A DNA stretch of 64,000 nt from Magnolia sinica. Taxonomy: Eukaryota > Streptophyta > Magnoliopsida > Magnoliales > Magnoliaceae. Shown here in pieces: positions 47,143 to 56,755 of this stretch. A program made the position numbers and the translations under genes. The notes below the pieces were generated by a model. The model had not been told where the DNA came from. It made no database searches and saw only the letters and a program-made list of their open reading frames with translations. The stretch lies in the NCBI RefSeq assembly GCF_029962835.1, contig NC_080588.1, positions 63,574,001 through 63,638,000 on the forward strand, read 5' to 3'. Each line of letters begins with the position of its first letter. The first letter of the stretch is position 1.

Positions 47143-50100
47143 CTAACTGAAAACATCTGTGGGATCAATGACTCCCATGGATGTTACATGCTCCTGAAAT
47201 GGCGTGATAGGGAGCCCTTTAGTGAGCGGATCTGCAATCATCTGCTTAGTGCCGATGAATTCCATAGACACTTGGTGATTCTGAACCCTGTTCTTTACAA
47301 CAAGATACTTGATGTCGATATGCCTCGACCTTGACGAATGCTTGTTGTTACTAGAGAAGGAAATAGCAGCCGAATTGTCGTAAAATATTCTCAATGGTTT
47401 CGGGATATGCTCCAGTACCCGCAAACCTGAAAAGAAACTCTGTAACCATAGTGCCTGATTAGATGCCTCATGGCAGGCAATAAATTCAGCTTCCATAGTA
47501 GATGAGGCTGTGGTAGATTGTTTCACGCTTTTCCACGATACAGCTCCTCCCACCACCATGAAGATGTATCCTGAAGTAGACTTCTTAGTATCGACGCAGC
47601 CTGCGAAGTCTGCATCTGAATATCCCATCAACTCCAACTGATCAGACCTTCTGTATGTGAGTCCGAAGTCTTTTCTTCTCTGAAGATACCGTAATACTTT
47701 CTTTGCAGCTATCCAATGTTGCATTCCTGGATTAGATAGATATCTTCCCAACATTCCAGTGACAAAGGCAATGTCCGGTCGCGTACAGACTTGAGCATAC
47801 ATGATGCTCCCTACTACTGATGCGTACGGAAATTCTTTCATTCGATTCTTTTCTAAATCATTCTTTGGACACTGAAATAAACCAAATTTGTCGCCCTTCA
47901 CAATGGGCGACTTTCTTGAAGCACAATTTTGCATGCCATACCTTTCGAGTACCCTAACAATATAGGTCCTCTGTGATCAGTCCAAGTGTTCTGTCACGGC
48001 GAATCTCAATGCCGATGACGTAAGAAGCTTCACCAAGGTCTTTCATTTCAAACTTTTGAGATAAAAATTTCTTGGTGTCGCTCAACATCTTGGTATCACT
48101 GCTAGCTAACAGAATGTCATCAACATACAAAATCATCATAACGAACTTACTCCCACTGGTTTTAATGTAGATGCATTCATTTGCAGTGTTTTCTACAAAG
48201 CCATATGAAGAAATTACTTCATGAAACTTAAGGTACCACTGCCGCGATGCCTGTTTCAACCCATAGATGGACTTCTTAAGTTTGCAAACCAAATGTTCTG
48301 CGCCAGTAGCTACAAAACCTTCGGGCTGCAACATGTACACATTCTCATTTAGATCCCCATTGAGAAATGCAATCTTTACATCCATCTGATGTAACTCTAA
48401 ATCTATATGAGCTACAAGAGCCATTATGATCCTGAATGAGTCTTTCTTTGATACTGGTGAAAAAGTCTCCTTAAAGTCAATGCCCTCACGTTGGTTAAAA
48501 CCCTTGGCAACAAGTCTGGCTTTATATCGTTTGACATTACCTTTGGAGTCCCGTTTGGTTTTAAATATGCATTTACAACCAATCGGCCTTATTCCAGTAG
48601 GTAATTCTACAAGATCCCATACTTTATTGTCCTGCATGGATTTCAACTCATCTTTCATGGCATTAAACCAACGAGAAGGATCAACACTTTGTTTGACTTG
48701 TGTAAAGGATTTAGGATCCTTTTCCACCCCTATGTCAAAGTCGTGTTCCTGTAAGTATACGATGTAATCGTCTCGATTTACAGGCCTTCTCTCTCTTTCA
48801 GATCTTCTTAATGGTTCAGCTTGTTGGGTCTGATCTTGATTTTCCTCATTAGTGGTTTGTATATGAGGTTCTACGTGGTGCTCTGCAGTGACTGCAGAAT
48901 CGACTGCATTATTAATGTCCACGTGATCTGGATTGACTATGACAGGAGTCACAGTTCTTTGTTCCTCAAATACAAAATTTCTTATGTTCGTGCTCCCACT
49001 GTTTTCAGTGTCCTCAATGAATCTGGCATTCCCAATCTCAACAATCCTGATGGAGTGGGAAGGACAGTAGAATCGATAGCCTTTTGATCTTTCTGGGTAT
49101 CCAATGAAGAAACAACTTATGGTTCTAGGATCAAGCTTCTTTTCATGCGGGTTATAAATTTTGGCCTCAGCAGAACAACCCCAAACATGTAGATATCGGA
49201 GACTTGGTTTTCTCCTATTCCACAACTCAAAATGAGTTTTGCTTACTGCTTTGCTAGGAACCCTGTTTAATATATGAACTGCGGTTTTGATCGCATCACC
49301 CCACAGAGATTCTGGTAATGTTGAATTGCTGACCATACTTCGCACAATATCCATAAGGGTGCGATTACGTCTCTCAGCAACTCCATTCTGCTCTGGAGTA
49401 CCAGGCATAGTGTACTGAGCAACAATGCCACAATCCTGTAAGTATTTAGCGAATGGCCCTGGATTGCGTCCTGATTCGTCATATCTGCCATAGTATTCAC
49501 CACCATGGTCAGATCTGACAACTTTAATTCTCTTATCGAGTTGATTTTCAACCTCGGCTTTATAGATTTTAAAAGCATCCAGGGCATCTGATTTCTCACT
49601 GATAAGGTATAGGTACCCAAAGCGAGAGTAGTCATCTATAAAGGTAATGAAATATTTGTGGCCACTCCATGAGGCTGTAGGGAATGGTCCACAGATATCT
49701 GTATGTATAACCTCTAATAGATCTACACTCCTGGTTGCACCTTTCTTTTTCGTTCTAGTCTGTTTTCCTTTTATGCAATCAATGCATACTTTATAGTCAG
49801 AGAAGTCTAGAGAATGCAAAATTCCTTCTCGCACAAGCCTGTCTAATCTCTCACGAGATATATGGCATAGCCGCCTGTGCCACAACATGGAGGAATTCTC
49901 ATAGTCTAGTCTTCGCTTAGATCCCACTACATTTCCATGCAAGGTATTAATATTATAGACGTGAAAGGCAATCAAGTCTAACTGGTATAAGTTGTTTACT
50001 AAAGAGCCGGTTCCAACTTTAATCGAATTAAAGTAAATACTAAAACTTTTATTTCCAAAGTGGAACGAATATCCCAACTTATCCAAACAGGAAATTGAAA

Positions 50101-51238
50101 CTAAATTGCGCCTTATAGACGGCACACAGAATGTATTTACTAAATTCAAAAAATGACCAGTCTTCAACTTAAGCCTATAGACTCCTATTGCCTCCACGTC
50201 AACTTTGACACCATTGCCTACGTATACTGAGCGCTTCGCATCAGTTGGTGGCCTGACCTGTAGTAATTCCTGCATAGAAGTGCATATGTGAATAGTAGTT
50301 CCTGAATCTATCCACCAGGAATCCACTGACACATCGGTCAGATTAGATTCAAAACAGACAAGAACAGAATGATTACCTTTCTTTATGAGTCAATCCTTAA
50401 AACCTTCGCAGTCTTTCTTTAGATGACTCGTCTTTTTACAAAAGTAGCATGGTTTGCCTTTAACCCGTTTGCATTTAGATCCATTTCCAGATTGATTCTC
50501 ATGGTTCGCAGATGGAGGACCAGAGAATCCATTATTAGAACCTTGTTTCCTCTTCCTTCTACCTTTATTCCCTTGCCCATGCCCTTGTCCTGAAGTTACC
50601 ATATTAACATTTTGAACCTTAATCATCTGTCTGATCTTGTCTTCTTCTTGGACGCACTGAGTGATGAGTTTATCCAATGTCCACATGTCCTTCAGAGTGT
50701 TATAGTTTACCAAGAACGTGCCGAATTGGGGAGGTAGGTTGTTAATGATCAAATGAACCAGTTGATCATCAGTGAGTACAAGCCCTAGAGCACGAATCTT
50801 AGAAACAACTTCGATCTGCTCTATAATGTATTCACGGATGTTGCCTTTTCCATCGTAGGACGAGCGAGTCAATTTATTTAGAAGAATGCCTACTTCAGAT
50901 TTATCAGATTTCTTGAATCGTTTTCCCATTTCAGTCAAGAAAACTTTAGCCTTATTTGTTTCAGGCATGACACCCTTCATTGATTCAGAAATTGAGTACT
51001 TAATGACTTTCAGGCATGTATCATTTGATCTAAACCATGCAACTCATCGATTATATTCAGCTTTAGTGGCATTATCAGATGGCTTTGGTGGTTCTGCTGT
51101 TATAAGGGCAAGATCTAATTGAAGACAGCCTAGTACAACTTCAATGACGTATTTCCATTGAGTATAATTAGATCCATTTAAGGCAGGAACTTGATGCGTA
51201 TTAGTTGGAATTGAGACTGAAATATAAGAGATACACAT
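47143..51238 (-). pseudogene. copia gag-pol polyprotein, disabled
   Basis: One frame holds almost everything. Gag runs from about 51238 (PALNGSNYTQWK) to a CCHC knuckle, CYFCKKTSHLKKDC. The 792-codon segment 50332-47954 holds protease WIDSGTT (residue 9 on), the pre-integrase LWHRRLCH..CIDC finger (150-186), integrase D212, D275 and E320 in QNGVAER, reverse transcriptase D651, and the YVDD box at 736-739. The spacing from D275 to E320 is about 9 residues longer than usual, through an insertion containing RYDESGRNPGPF. RNase H (YSDADFAG, STTASSTMEAEF, ADPLTKGLP) lies at 47143-47934. Damage: TGA at 51044, TGA at 50390 between gag and protease, and a one-base insertion near 47975 that shifts RNase H. 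Each TGA could derive from TGG or CGA by one transition. Confidence 0.92.
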
Positions 51239-53230
51239 ATACTCACATTAGTTCATTATTTCACAAAGCAATTTTAGTAAATGTAAACAAATATCAGGCA
51301 AAGATAACTGATTCAGTTGCTAAGGGAGGCATTGGCTGAATCATCCAAGATGAAGATGGGCCCAACCATCACATCTTAGTGAGAATCTGTCACATCATCA
51401 TCATTCCTTCTGTGGGAGGTAATAATAACATGTTAGTGATCCTCCTGAACATGAAGCTGAGTGATGTAAGTCATGTAAATCTGAGACACTTAACACCTGT
51501 GGGTGAGATGAGTCTTTCAGCTTTATATTACTAGCACCATTTTACTTCACTTGTTCACTTGACTGCCAAACGGTAATCGTCTGTGTTTTCGTTACCGTAG
51601 GCATGAAAACGTGAACACAACTATATGCAATCTTTCTGATCCCAATGTTACAAGTCTGTACTTGTAAAGTTTTCATTGATTGATGTCACTATGGTGGCTA
51701 ACACAACCAAATCCAAAACAACAAATAGAGACTTTATGATTGCTATTATAATCCTGCCTTTCTATGGATTATTTCTTAATTAGTCCGATGCGGTCCATAA
51801 GTTAGTTGATACTGACCTTTTGGAAATCCTTAAAGTGAAATATATAAATAGGTTTCACACCTTATATTCCAACGGTCCATATCAATACTTAAAGATAGGT
51901 GATGGGCCAACTATAGGGCCGAATCAGGATTTAATCTGAATGATCTATACATCATCCTTAAGGCACTCATAATGAGATTATCATAAGATGGACGGTAATA
52001 ATCAATAATCCGTTCAATTCGACGATAGTGTATACACACCCTTGATCCCCACCAAGTGAATGTTTTATAAAATGCCTATAGAATACATCATGGATGGTTT
52101 AGATCAATTAATCAAATTTTAGAGTGTAAACACCAATGTCAATCATATACGTGTGTGGCCCATCAATGGTAATGAAAATCAGGCCCATAAATTTTATATA
52201 AGATTAGGCCCAAAAAACAGGGAGTGGGCCCAGATTGGGCCCATCAATTCATCAGGCCTAGCATAATAGAACCGGTCATACCAATTATTTGCGGGTCCAG
52301 ATTCGAGTGGACTGTAATCGGGTCCGTTGATCCGATGTAATATGGGTCGATTCACGACCTAACGTCCGCCGCAGGAGAAAAAGAGGAAAAAATTCGGCCT
52401 TTTTTCTATCTGCCGCATGCAATAGCTGAAGAGAGGGAGATGAAATCTCCGGCTACCGCAGCTGTACGAGCAGACAGCTGAGCAGATTGGCCACCAACAT
52501 CTTCCACGATCCCTTCCTGTTCTCCGGCAGTCCCGACGCAAAAATCGGACAGCGAAGCTGCGGAAACAGCTTCCATGGTTGCCGGCAATGAAGGTAGGAC
52601 CTGAAGACGCTGTCAATGGCTCCTGAAGCAGGGAAGAAAGGAAACAGCGAGCCATGACCTTCGTCTGCTGATCCGAGGGTCGATAATGGCTGTCGGTCCT
52701 TGATGTCAGAGGTAAGCAGCCTAGCTGTGACGCGATTTCCACACCTAAATCTAGCTGAGACGCTGGGTTCCGAAATCCCAATTGGCATCTGGATTTTTGA
52801 AATCCCTAATATCTGGATTTGGGATTAAAATCCCTAATTCTGAATTTGGGATTCGAAATCCCTAATTGGATGACTGGATTCCAAAATCCCGATTTGGGGT
52901 TTTGAATGCAAAATCCCTAATTCTCAGAATTTGGGAATCTGGATTCCGAAATCCCTAATCAGATATCCGTATTTAGGGGTTCGAATCCAAAATCCCTAAT
53001 TATCTGCTGAATACAGGGATTCTAAATCCCTAATCTTAGCTGGATTTTTGGGGTTTATAAGACTGAAATCCCAATATTGGATTTGGGATTAAAATCCCTA
53101 AACATTAATGCAGCTTCGAATTTGGGAAAAATTAAACCTTGATTATCTATATGGGTTTTGAATCTGAAATCCCTAATACGAACCTGAATATGAAAATTAG
53201 ATGAATCTGATCATCATGCCTTTGCACAGA
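51239..53230 (-). other. 2-kb leader of the copia element
   Basis: The interval between primer-binding site and gag is unusually long. It has no domain that I recognise. Overlapping small frames at 52359-52788 begin just inside the repeat block. On the minus strand a pyrimidine-rich TCTCTTATATTTCAG lies at about 51228-51214, immediately before the conserved part of gag, so a spliced leader is possible. It is not proven. Confidence 0.5.
52770..53178. repeat. AATCCCTAA repeat block in the copia leader
   Basis: At least nine exact AATCCCTAA words fall between 52801 and 53178 (near 52801, 52829, 52857, 52912, 52950, 52991, 53027, 53094 and 53168), alternating with GGATTTGGGATT or GGATTCCGAAATC words at irregular 30-65 bp spacing. 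On the transcribed strand the word reads TTAGGGATT. Confidence 0.85.
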
Positions 53231-53243
53231 TGCTCTGATACCA
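53231..53243 (-). other. primer-binding site of the copia element (tRNA-iMet)
   Basis: On the minus strand TGGTATCAGAGCA lies 2 nt inside the 5' LTR and matches the complement of the initiator tRNA-Met 3' end. Confidence 0.9.
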
Positions 53244-53245
53244 AC

Positions 53246-53722
53246 TGTGGGACTTAATCTATACGCGGAATAGGCTCACGGATCTGTCTGTGCATGGGAC
53301 ATGGCGACCAGGGGTCGGATAGCTTACCTAGCTGAGACGCCGCCACGGAAGTCGGATAAGAATACCAGAATACCTGTAGAACTTAAGATATTCCTTTCCT
53401 TCACACCCTTTCTGCAAATCAGTAGATGGGACTTGAATTTCTGCTATGGTGTAGGATTGGGGACCCAGCTCTCTTTTATAGAATCTGTGGAGAGAGAGTT
53501 TGAAACCCATCACAACTCTCTCTCCCACGCTCCACGTTGTAGCATCCTAGTTCAACTCAAACTGCTGTCTGCGTAAGACAGCTATAGCATTCCAGCCCTA
53601 GTACGCAGAGCTGCGCAGCGCATCACCTGAAGTGGGGCCCACTGGTCTACTCAATCATCCAGTTCAACTGTATAACAATCCAGACCGTTGATCAGTGAGG
53701 CCCACTAAATAGAGTTCTTACA
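53246..53722 (-). repeat. 5' LTR of the copia element
   Basis: 477 bp with TG..CA ends, about 97-98% identical by eye to 46160-46649. Confidence 0.93.
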
Positions 53723-53763
53723 CAATGTTCATCCATTTTTCGAGATCCACGTAACTTGTTGAC

Positions 53764-53814
53764 GTGAATACGCCAGGGAAGTGGATTGGTGAATACGCCA
53801 GGGAAGCGGATTGG
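53764..53814. repeat. 25-bp tandem duplication
   Basis: GTGAATACGCCAGGGAAG is repeated immediately, followed each time by TGGATTG or CGGATTG, at the left edge of the next inverted-repeat element. Confidence 0.85.
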
Positions 53815-54001
53815 ATACTGAACGCTTCAGTAACCAAAAGGCTATTGAAGTCACGTGGCAAAATGGCATTGGCAGATATTAATCAGCATTTTCCTTCCAA
53901 TAAATGCTCTTCCAATGGAGATCCGTTAGTGAATATTTTTCCGTTTAGGCTGTGAAGGCACTCGGCCACGCACAGGTAATTGTTAATCTTAAGAAAAAAA
54001 A

Positions 54002-54522
54002 GGACACTGATTGCCTGGAAAAGACTTTGGCAGGAAGTTCCCGTGCTAAGAACCCAGGTGGGGCCACTGTGATGTTTGTGAGAAATCTTACCCGTTCATC
54101 TGTTTTTTGAGTTCAATTCAAGACAAGAAGCCAAAAATGAACAGTTCCAGAGTTCAAGTGGGCCAAAAACGTGATAATTGAACATCCACAGTTGAAATAT
54201 TTATGGGCCACAGAAGTTGAGTCATGCTAATATTTGTGATTTCAGTTCATCCTAGTAGGAATGAAGTTATTAATGGTATGGATGGCTTGTAAACATCATT
54301 GCCGAACCCAGGTTGATTTTAACGTTAGGAATTTTCCTAACCACATTCTCCTTTACTACGGCCTACTTGAGCTTTGGATACGGTTCATTTTTGGCATCAT
54401 GTCCATAAATAAACTCAAAAAATGGATGGAAGGGGAGGATTTCTCACAAACATCACAGTGGACCCCACCTGGGTTCCCAACGCTGGAACTTCCTGCGAAA
54501 GCTTTTAGCAGGAAATCGGGGT
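54002..54522. mobile_element. foldback MITE, Mutator-like (GGACRCKGATT family)
   Basis: The left end reads GGACACTGATTGCCTGGAAA. The arms pair as GGGGCCACTGTGATGTTTGT against ACAAACATCACAGTGGACCC. TTGGCAGGAAGTTCC pairs with GGAACTTCCTGCGAAAG. Flanks are A-rich, so a duplication cannot be scored. The inner arm closely matches the arms of 18069-18603 and 55398-55969. Confidence 0.65.
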
Positions 54523-54555
54523 TAAAAAAACGTACGGAGTTAACCAGTACGTGGC

Positions 54556-55075
54556 CAAGGGAAGCTGATTGCAGTAAACTCTGTGGGGTCACAGTGATTT
54601 ATATATTTTATCCAGTCTATCCATCCATTTTATAAGATAATTTTAGATCTTTATCTCAAAACCTAAGCATATAAAAGGGTAAAATTGACCACACCAAAGG
54701 AAACAGTTTGAATTGAATTTATACCGTTGAAAAATTCTTGAGGTCCACAGAAGTTTTGGATCAAGATTATATTTGTTTTTTTTACCTTCATCCATGTTTT
54801 TTAATCCTTTGAACAGTTTAGATGAAAAATAAATGTCACTGTGGGGCTGGAAAGGTTTCAACTGTGGAAGTCATTATTTCCACTGTGTCCTATGGTATGG
54901 TTCCTTTAGATTTTTATAAGCTTCAATTTTGGGCTCAACGCTTAATATTAGATGGAAAAACAGATGAAAGGTGTGGATAAATCACATAAATTCACAGTGA
55001 GCCTAACTGATTTTTTTAAGTATGAAATTCCAATTTCGTGGCTGAGTGGGTGCATGCGGAAACGGAGAAAAGATC
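54556..55075. mobile_element. possible second foldback copy
   Basis: GTCACAGTGATTTATATA near 54588 and AAATCACATAAATTCACAGTG near 54979 form inverted arms around a GGTCCACAG/CTGTGG-type middle. Ends are approximate. Confidence 0.45.
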
Positions 55076-55397
55076 TAACGGAGTAGCATTTATACAAGGA
55101 ACATATCATTGGGATCTAACCAGTGGCCTTTTGCCAGATTACTTCAGTAGCTGAAGCGTTCAGTATCCAATCCACCGTCCTGCTTCCTTCCGAGCCCGGA
55201 TCTTCTGTTTGCCAAGAGCACGACTTTCCTGCTTTTTTTCCTCCCTTGCCGTACAGTTATTGGTCCGTCTTAGTTACCGACCCAAATTCAATGCATTCTA
55301 CAGTCACACGGTCGTTAGCGACGCAAATACAATGCATCCCACAGTCACACGGTCCAATTAGATCGCAACAATCACAATTTTCCTGCTTGACGCAAAT

Positions 55398-55969
55398 GGA
55401 TGCAGAATTCCTGGTACAGTCCTTTGAAGTTCCTGCACTGTCAACTTAGGCTAGGCCCACCGTGATGTTGATGTTTGTTAGGAATCTATTTCGTCCATCC
55501 ATTTTGTGAAATAATTTTAAGAAATTAGACCAAAATTGAACAGGATGTAAGACTCAAGTGAGCCATAGTAAAAGAAAAAGTAGTTAGGGAAATTCTTGAA
55601 ACTTCCCCAGGTTCAACAGTAAAGTTTACATCCCATCCATGCCGTTAATAACTCTACTGGGATGAACTAAAAATACAAATATAAGCAGGATTCAAAACAC
55701 ATCCCATCCATGCCGTTAATAACTCTACTGGGATGAACTAAAAATACAAATATAAGCAGGATTCAAAACATCTGTGGCACTATGAATATTTTAACTGTGG
55801 ACGTTCAATTATCACGTTTTTATCCCACTTGGATATTGCGCCTCATGTCCTAAAATGAACCTATAAAATGGATGGACGGGAGGATTTCTCACAAACATCC
55901 CAGTGGGCACCGCCTGCGTTCCCAGCGCCGGAACTTCCTGCGTAAGGCTTTCGCAGGAAATCCGCGTCC
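55398..55969. mobile_element. Mutator-like foldback MITE with 9-bp duplication
   Basis: The left end reads GGATGCAGAATTCCTG and the right end, reversed, reads GGACGCGGATTTCCTG. The flanking 9-mers GACGCAAAT (55389-55397) and GACGCAAAC (55970-55978) agree at 8 of 9 positions, the Mutator-type length. The inner arms pair as CCCACCGTGATG..TTTGTTAG against TCACAAACATCCCAGTGGGC. An exact internal direct duplication of about 70 bp lies at about 55631-55769. No transposase. It is the best-defined member of the family. Confidence 0.78.
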
Positions 55970-55978
55970 GACGCAAAC

Positions 55979-56201
55979 AGAGGATCCGTATTCCTTCCTC
56001 GAAGGAGGGTGTTACTGCCCCCACTGTTTTATGTGGTGGGGTTCACTTGAGCTTTGGATCTGCCTCATTCATTCTCTGGGTCATGCCCTATTCTCTCTAC
56101 AAATGGATGGACGGTGTGAATACAACACAACACATATATCATGGTGGGCCCCACAAAACTTGGTGACGTCGCTTCAACAACGTCAGCTGCCAATCCGCGT
56201 C
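55979..56201. mobile_element. truncated foldback MITE upstream of the TBL gene
   Basis: The right end, GCCAATCCGCGTCC at about 56188-56201, matches the family terminus GGACGCGGATTGGC, and ATGGATGGACGGTGTGAAT near 56103 matches the inner arm. The left half is missing. It ends about 165 bp before the predicted TBL start codon. Confidence 0.55.
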
Positions 56202-56364
56202 CAACAACGCCAGCTGCCGAAACGGATGGACGTGTCATGGACACTTGGTGGGCCCCACAGAGCTTCTGGTTACACGGGAACCTGCAACAGTTGTAGGAAA
56301 TTCGCGTCCCCTTCCCACCTTCATCTTCCCCCTATTCACAACGAAAAGAGAGACTACTGAAGCG

Positions 56365-56755
56365 ATGGTTGGAGCTGCAGCGGTCATGGCGCCGCGGGAC
56401 CACCGAAAGAAGCTAAACCTATCCTTCCTTCTCCTCTCTCTCCTTTGCTCCGCTTCCATTCTCATCGTATTCTCCGCTTTCAGAGGCTCGAACACGCCCC
56501 TCTTCCCTTACGATTTCGACCGCGAGACCCGAAGAGATCTCTGCAATTACACCGACGGGATATGGATCCACGATCCGACGGTCAGGATGCGCTACGACAA
56601 CACCTGCAAGGAGATCTTCAAAGGGTGGAACTGCATCTCCAACAACAAGTCCAACGGTAGAGATATACCCTCGTGGCGCTGGCAGCCCCGAGCCTGCGAT
56701 CTCCCGCCGTTGGATCCGGTTCGGTTCCTCGAACGATTCAGAGATACTAACATTG
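56365..56755 (+). CDS. TBL: TBL coding exon 1
   Basis: 130 codons plus one base (phase 1 donor). It is GC-rich compared with its surroundings and covers the anchor and the cysteine-bearing TBL domain. Confidence 0.92.

Larger units (their letters stand above)
46160..53722 (-). mobile_element. full-length Ty1/copia retrotransposon, decayed
   Basis: A 7.56-kb element has LTRs at 46160-46649 and 53246-53722 and an exact 5-bp duplication, CAATG, at 46155-46159 and 53723-53727. The primer-binding site is at 53231-53243 and the polypurine tract at 46650. On the minus strand the order is gag, protease, integrase, reverse transcriptase, RNase H, which is the copia order. By eye the LTRs differ by about 11 substitutions and one 13-bp indel (about 2.3% substitutions), so it is younger than the gypsy element. 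Between the 5' LTR and gag lies a 2-kb leader with a repeat block. It inserted into a copy of the inverted-repeat element described at 45808. Confidence 0.94.
53801..55180. mobile_element. large inverted-repeat element with nested MITE
   Basis: A perfect 23-bp inverted repeat lies at 53808-53830 (GGATTGGATACTG..) and 55151-55173. Weaker complementarity continues inward, including GTGGCAAAATGGCATTGG near 53852 and its counterpart CCAGTGGCCTTTTGCCAG near 55120. The element contains the foldback MITE at 54002-54522 and a further foldback at 54556-55075. The outer boundary and duplication are unresolved. Confidence 0.55.

Noticed and set aside
52359..52788. A host gene or transduced fragment in the copia leader
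   Set aside because: Two overlapping frames of 111 and 140 codons are open, but neither shows a domain, and one starts within the repeat block. I could not support a captured gene.
52801..53178. Interstitial telomeric repeat
   Set aside because: The word AATCCCTAA differs from the plant telomere unit AAACCCT and recurs at irregular 30-65 bp spacing, not in tandem.
56245..56364. N-terminal extension of the TBL protein by 40 residues
   Set aside because: The extra residues would place a long non-hydrophobic segment before the basic tail and anchor. The frame is open by chance and partly overlaps the MITE-adjacent leader.
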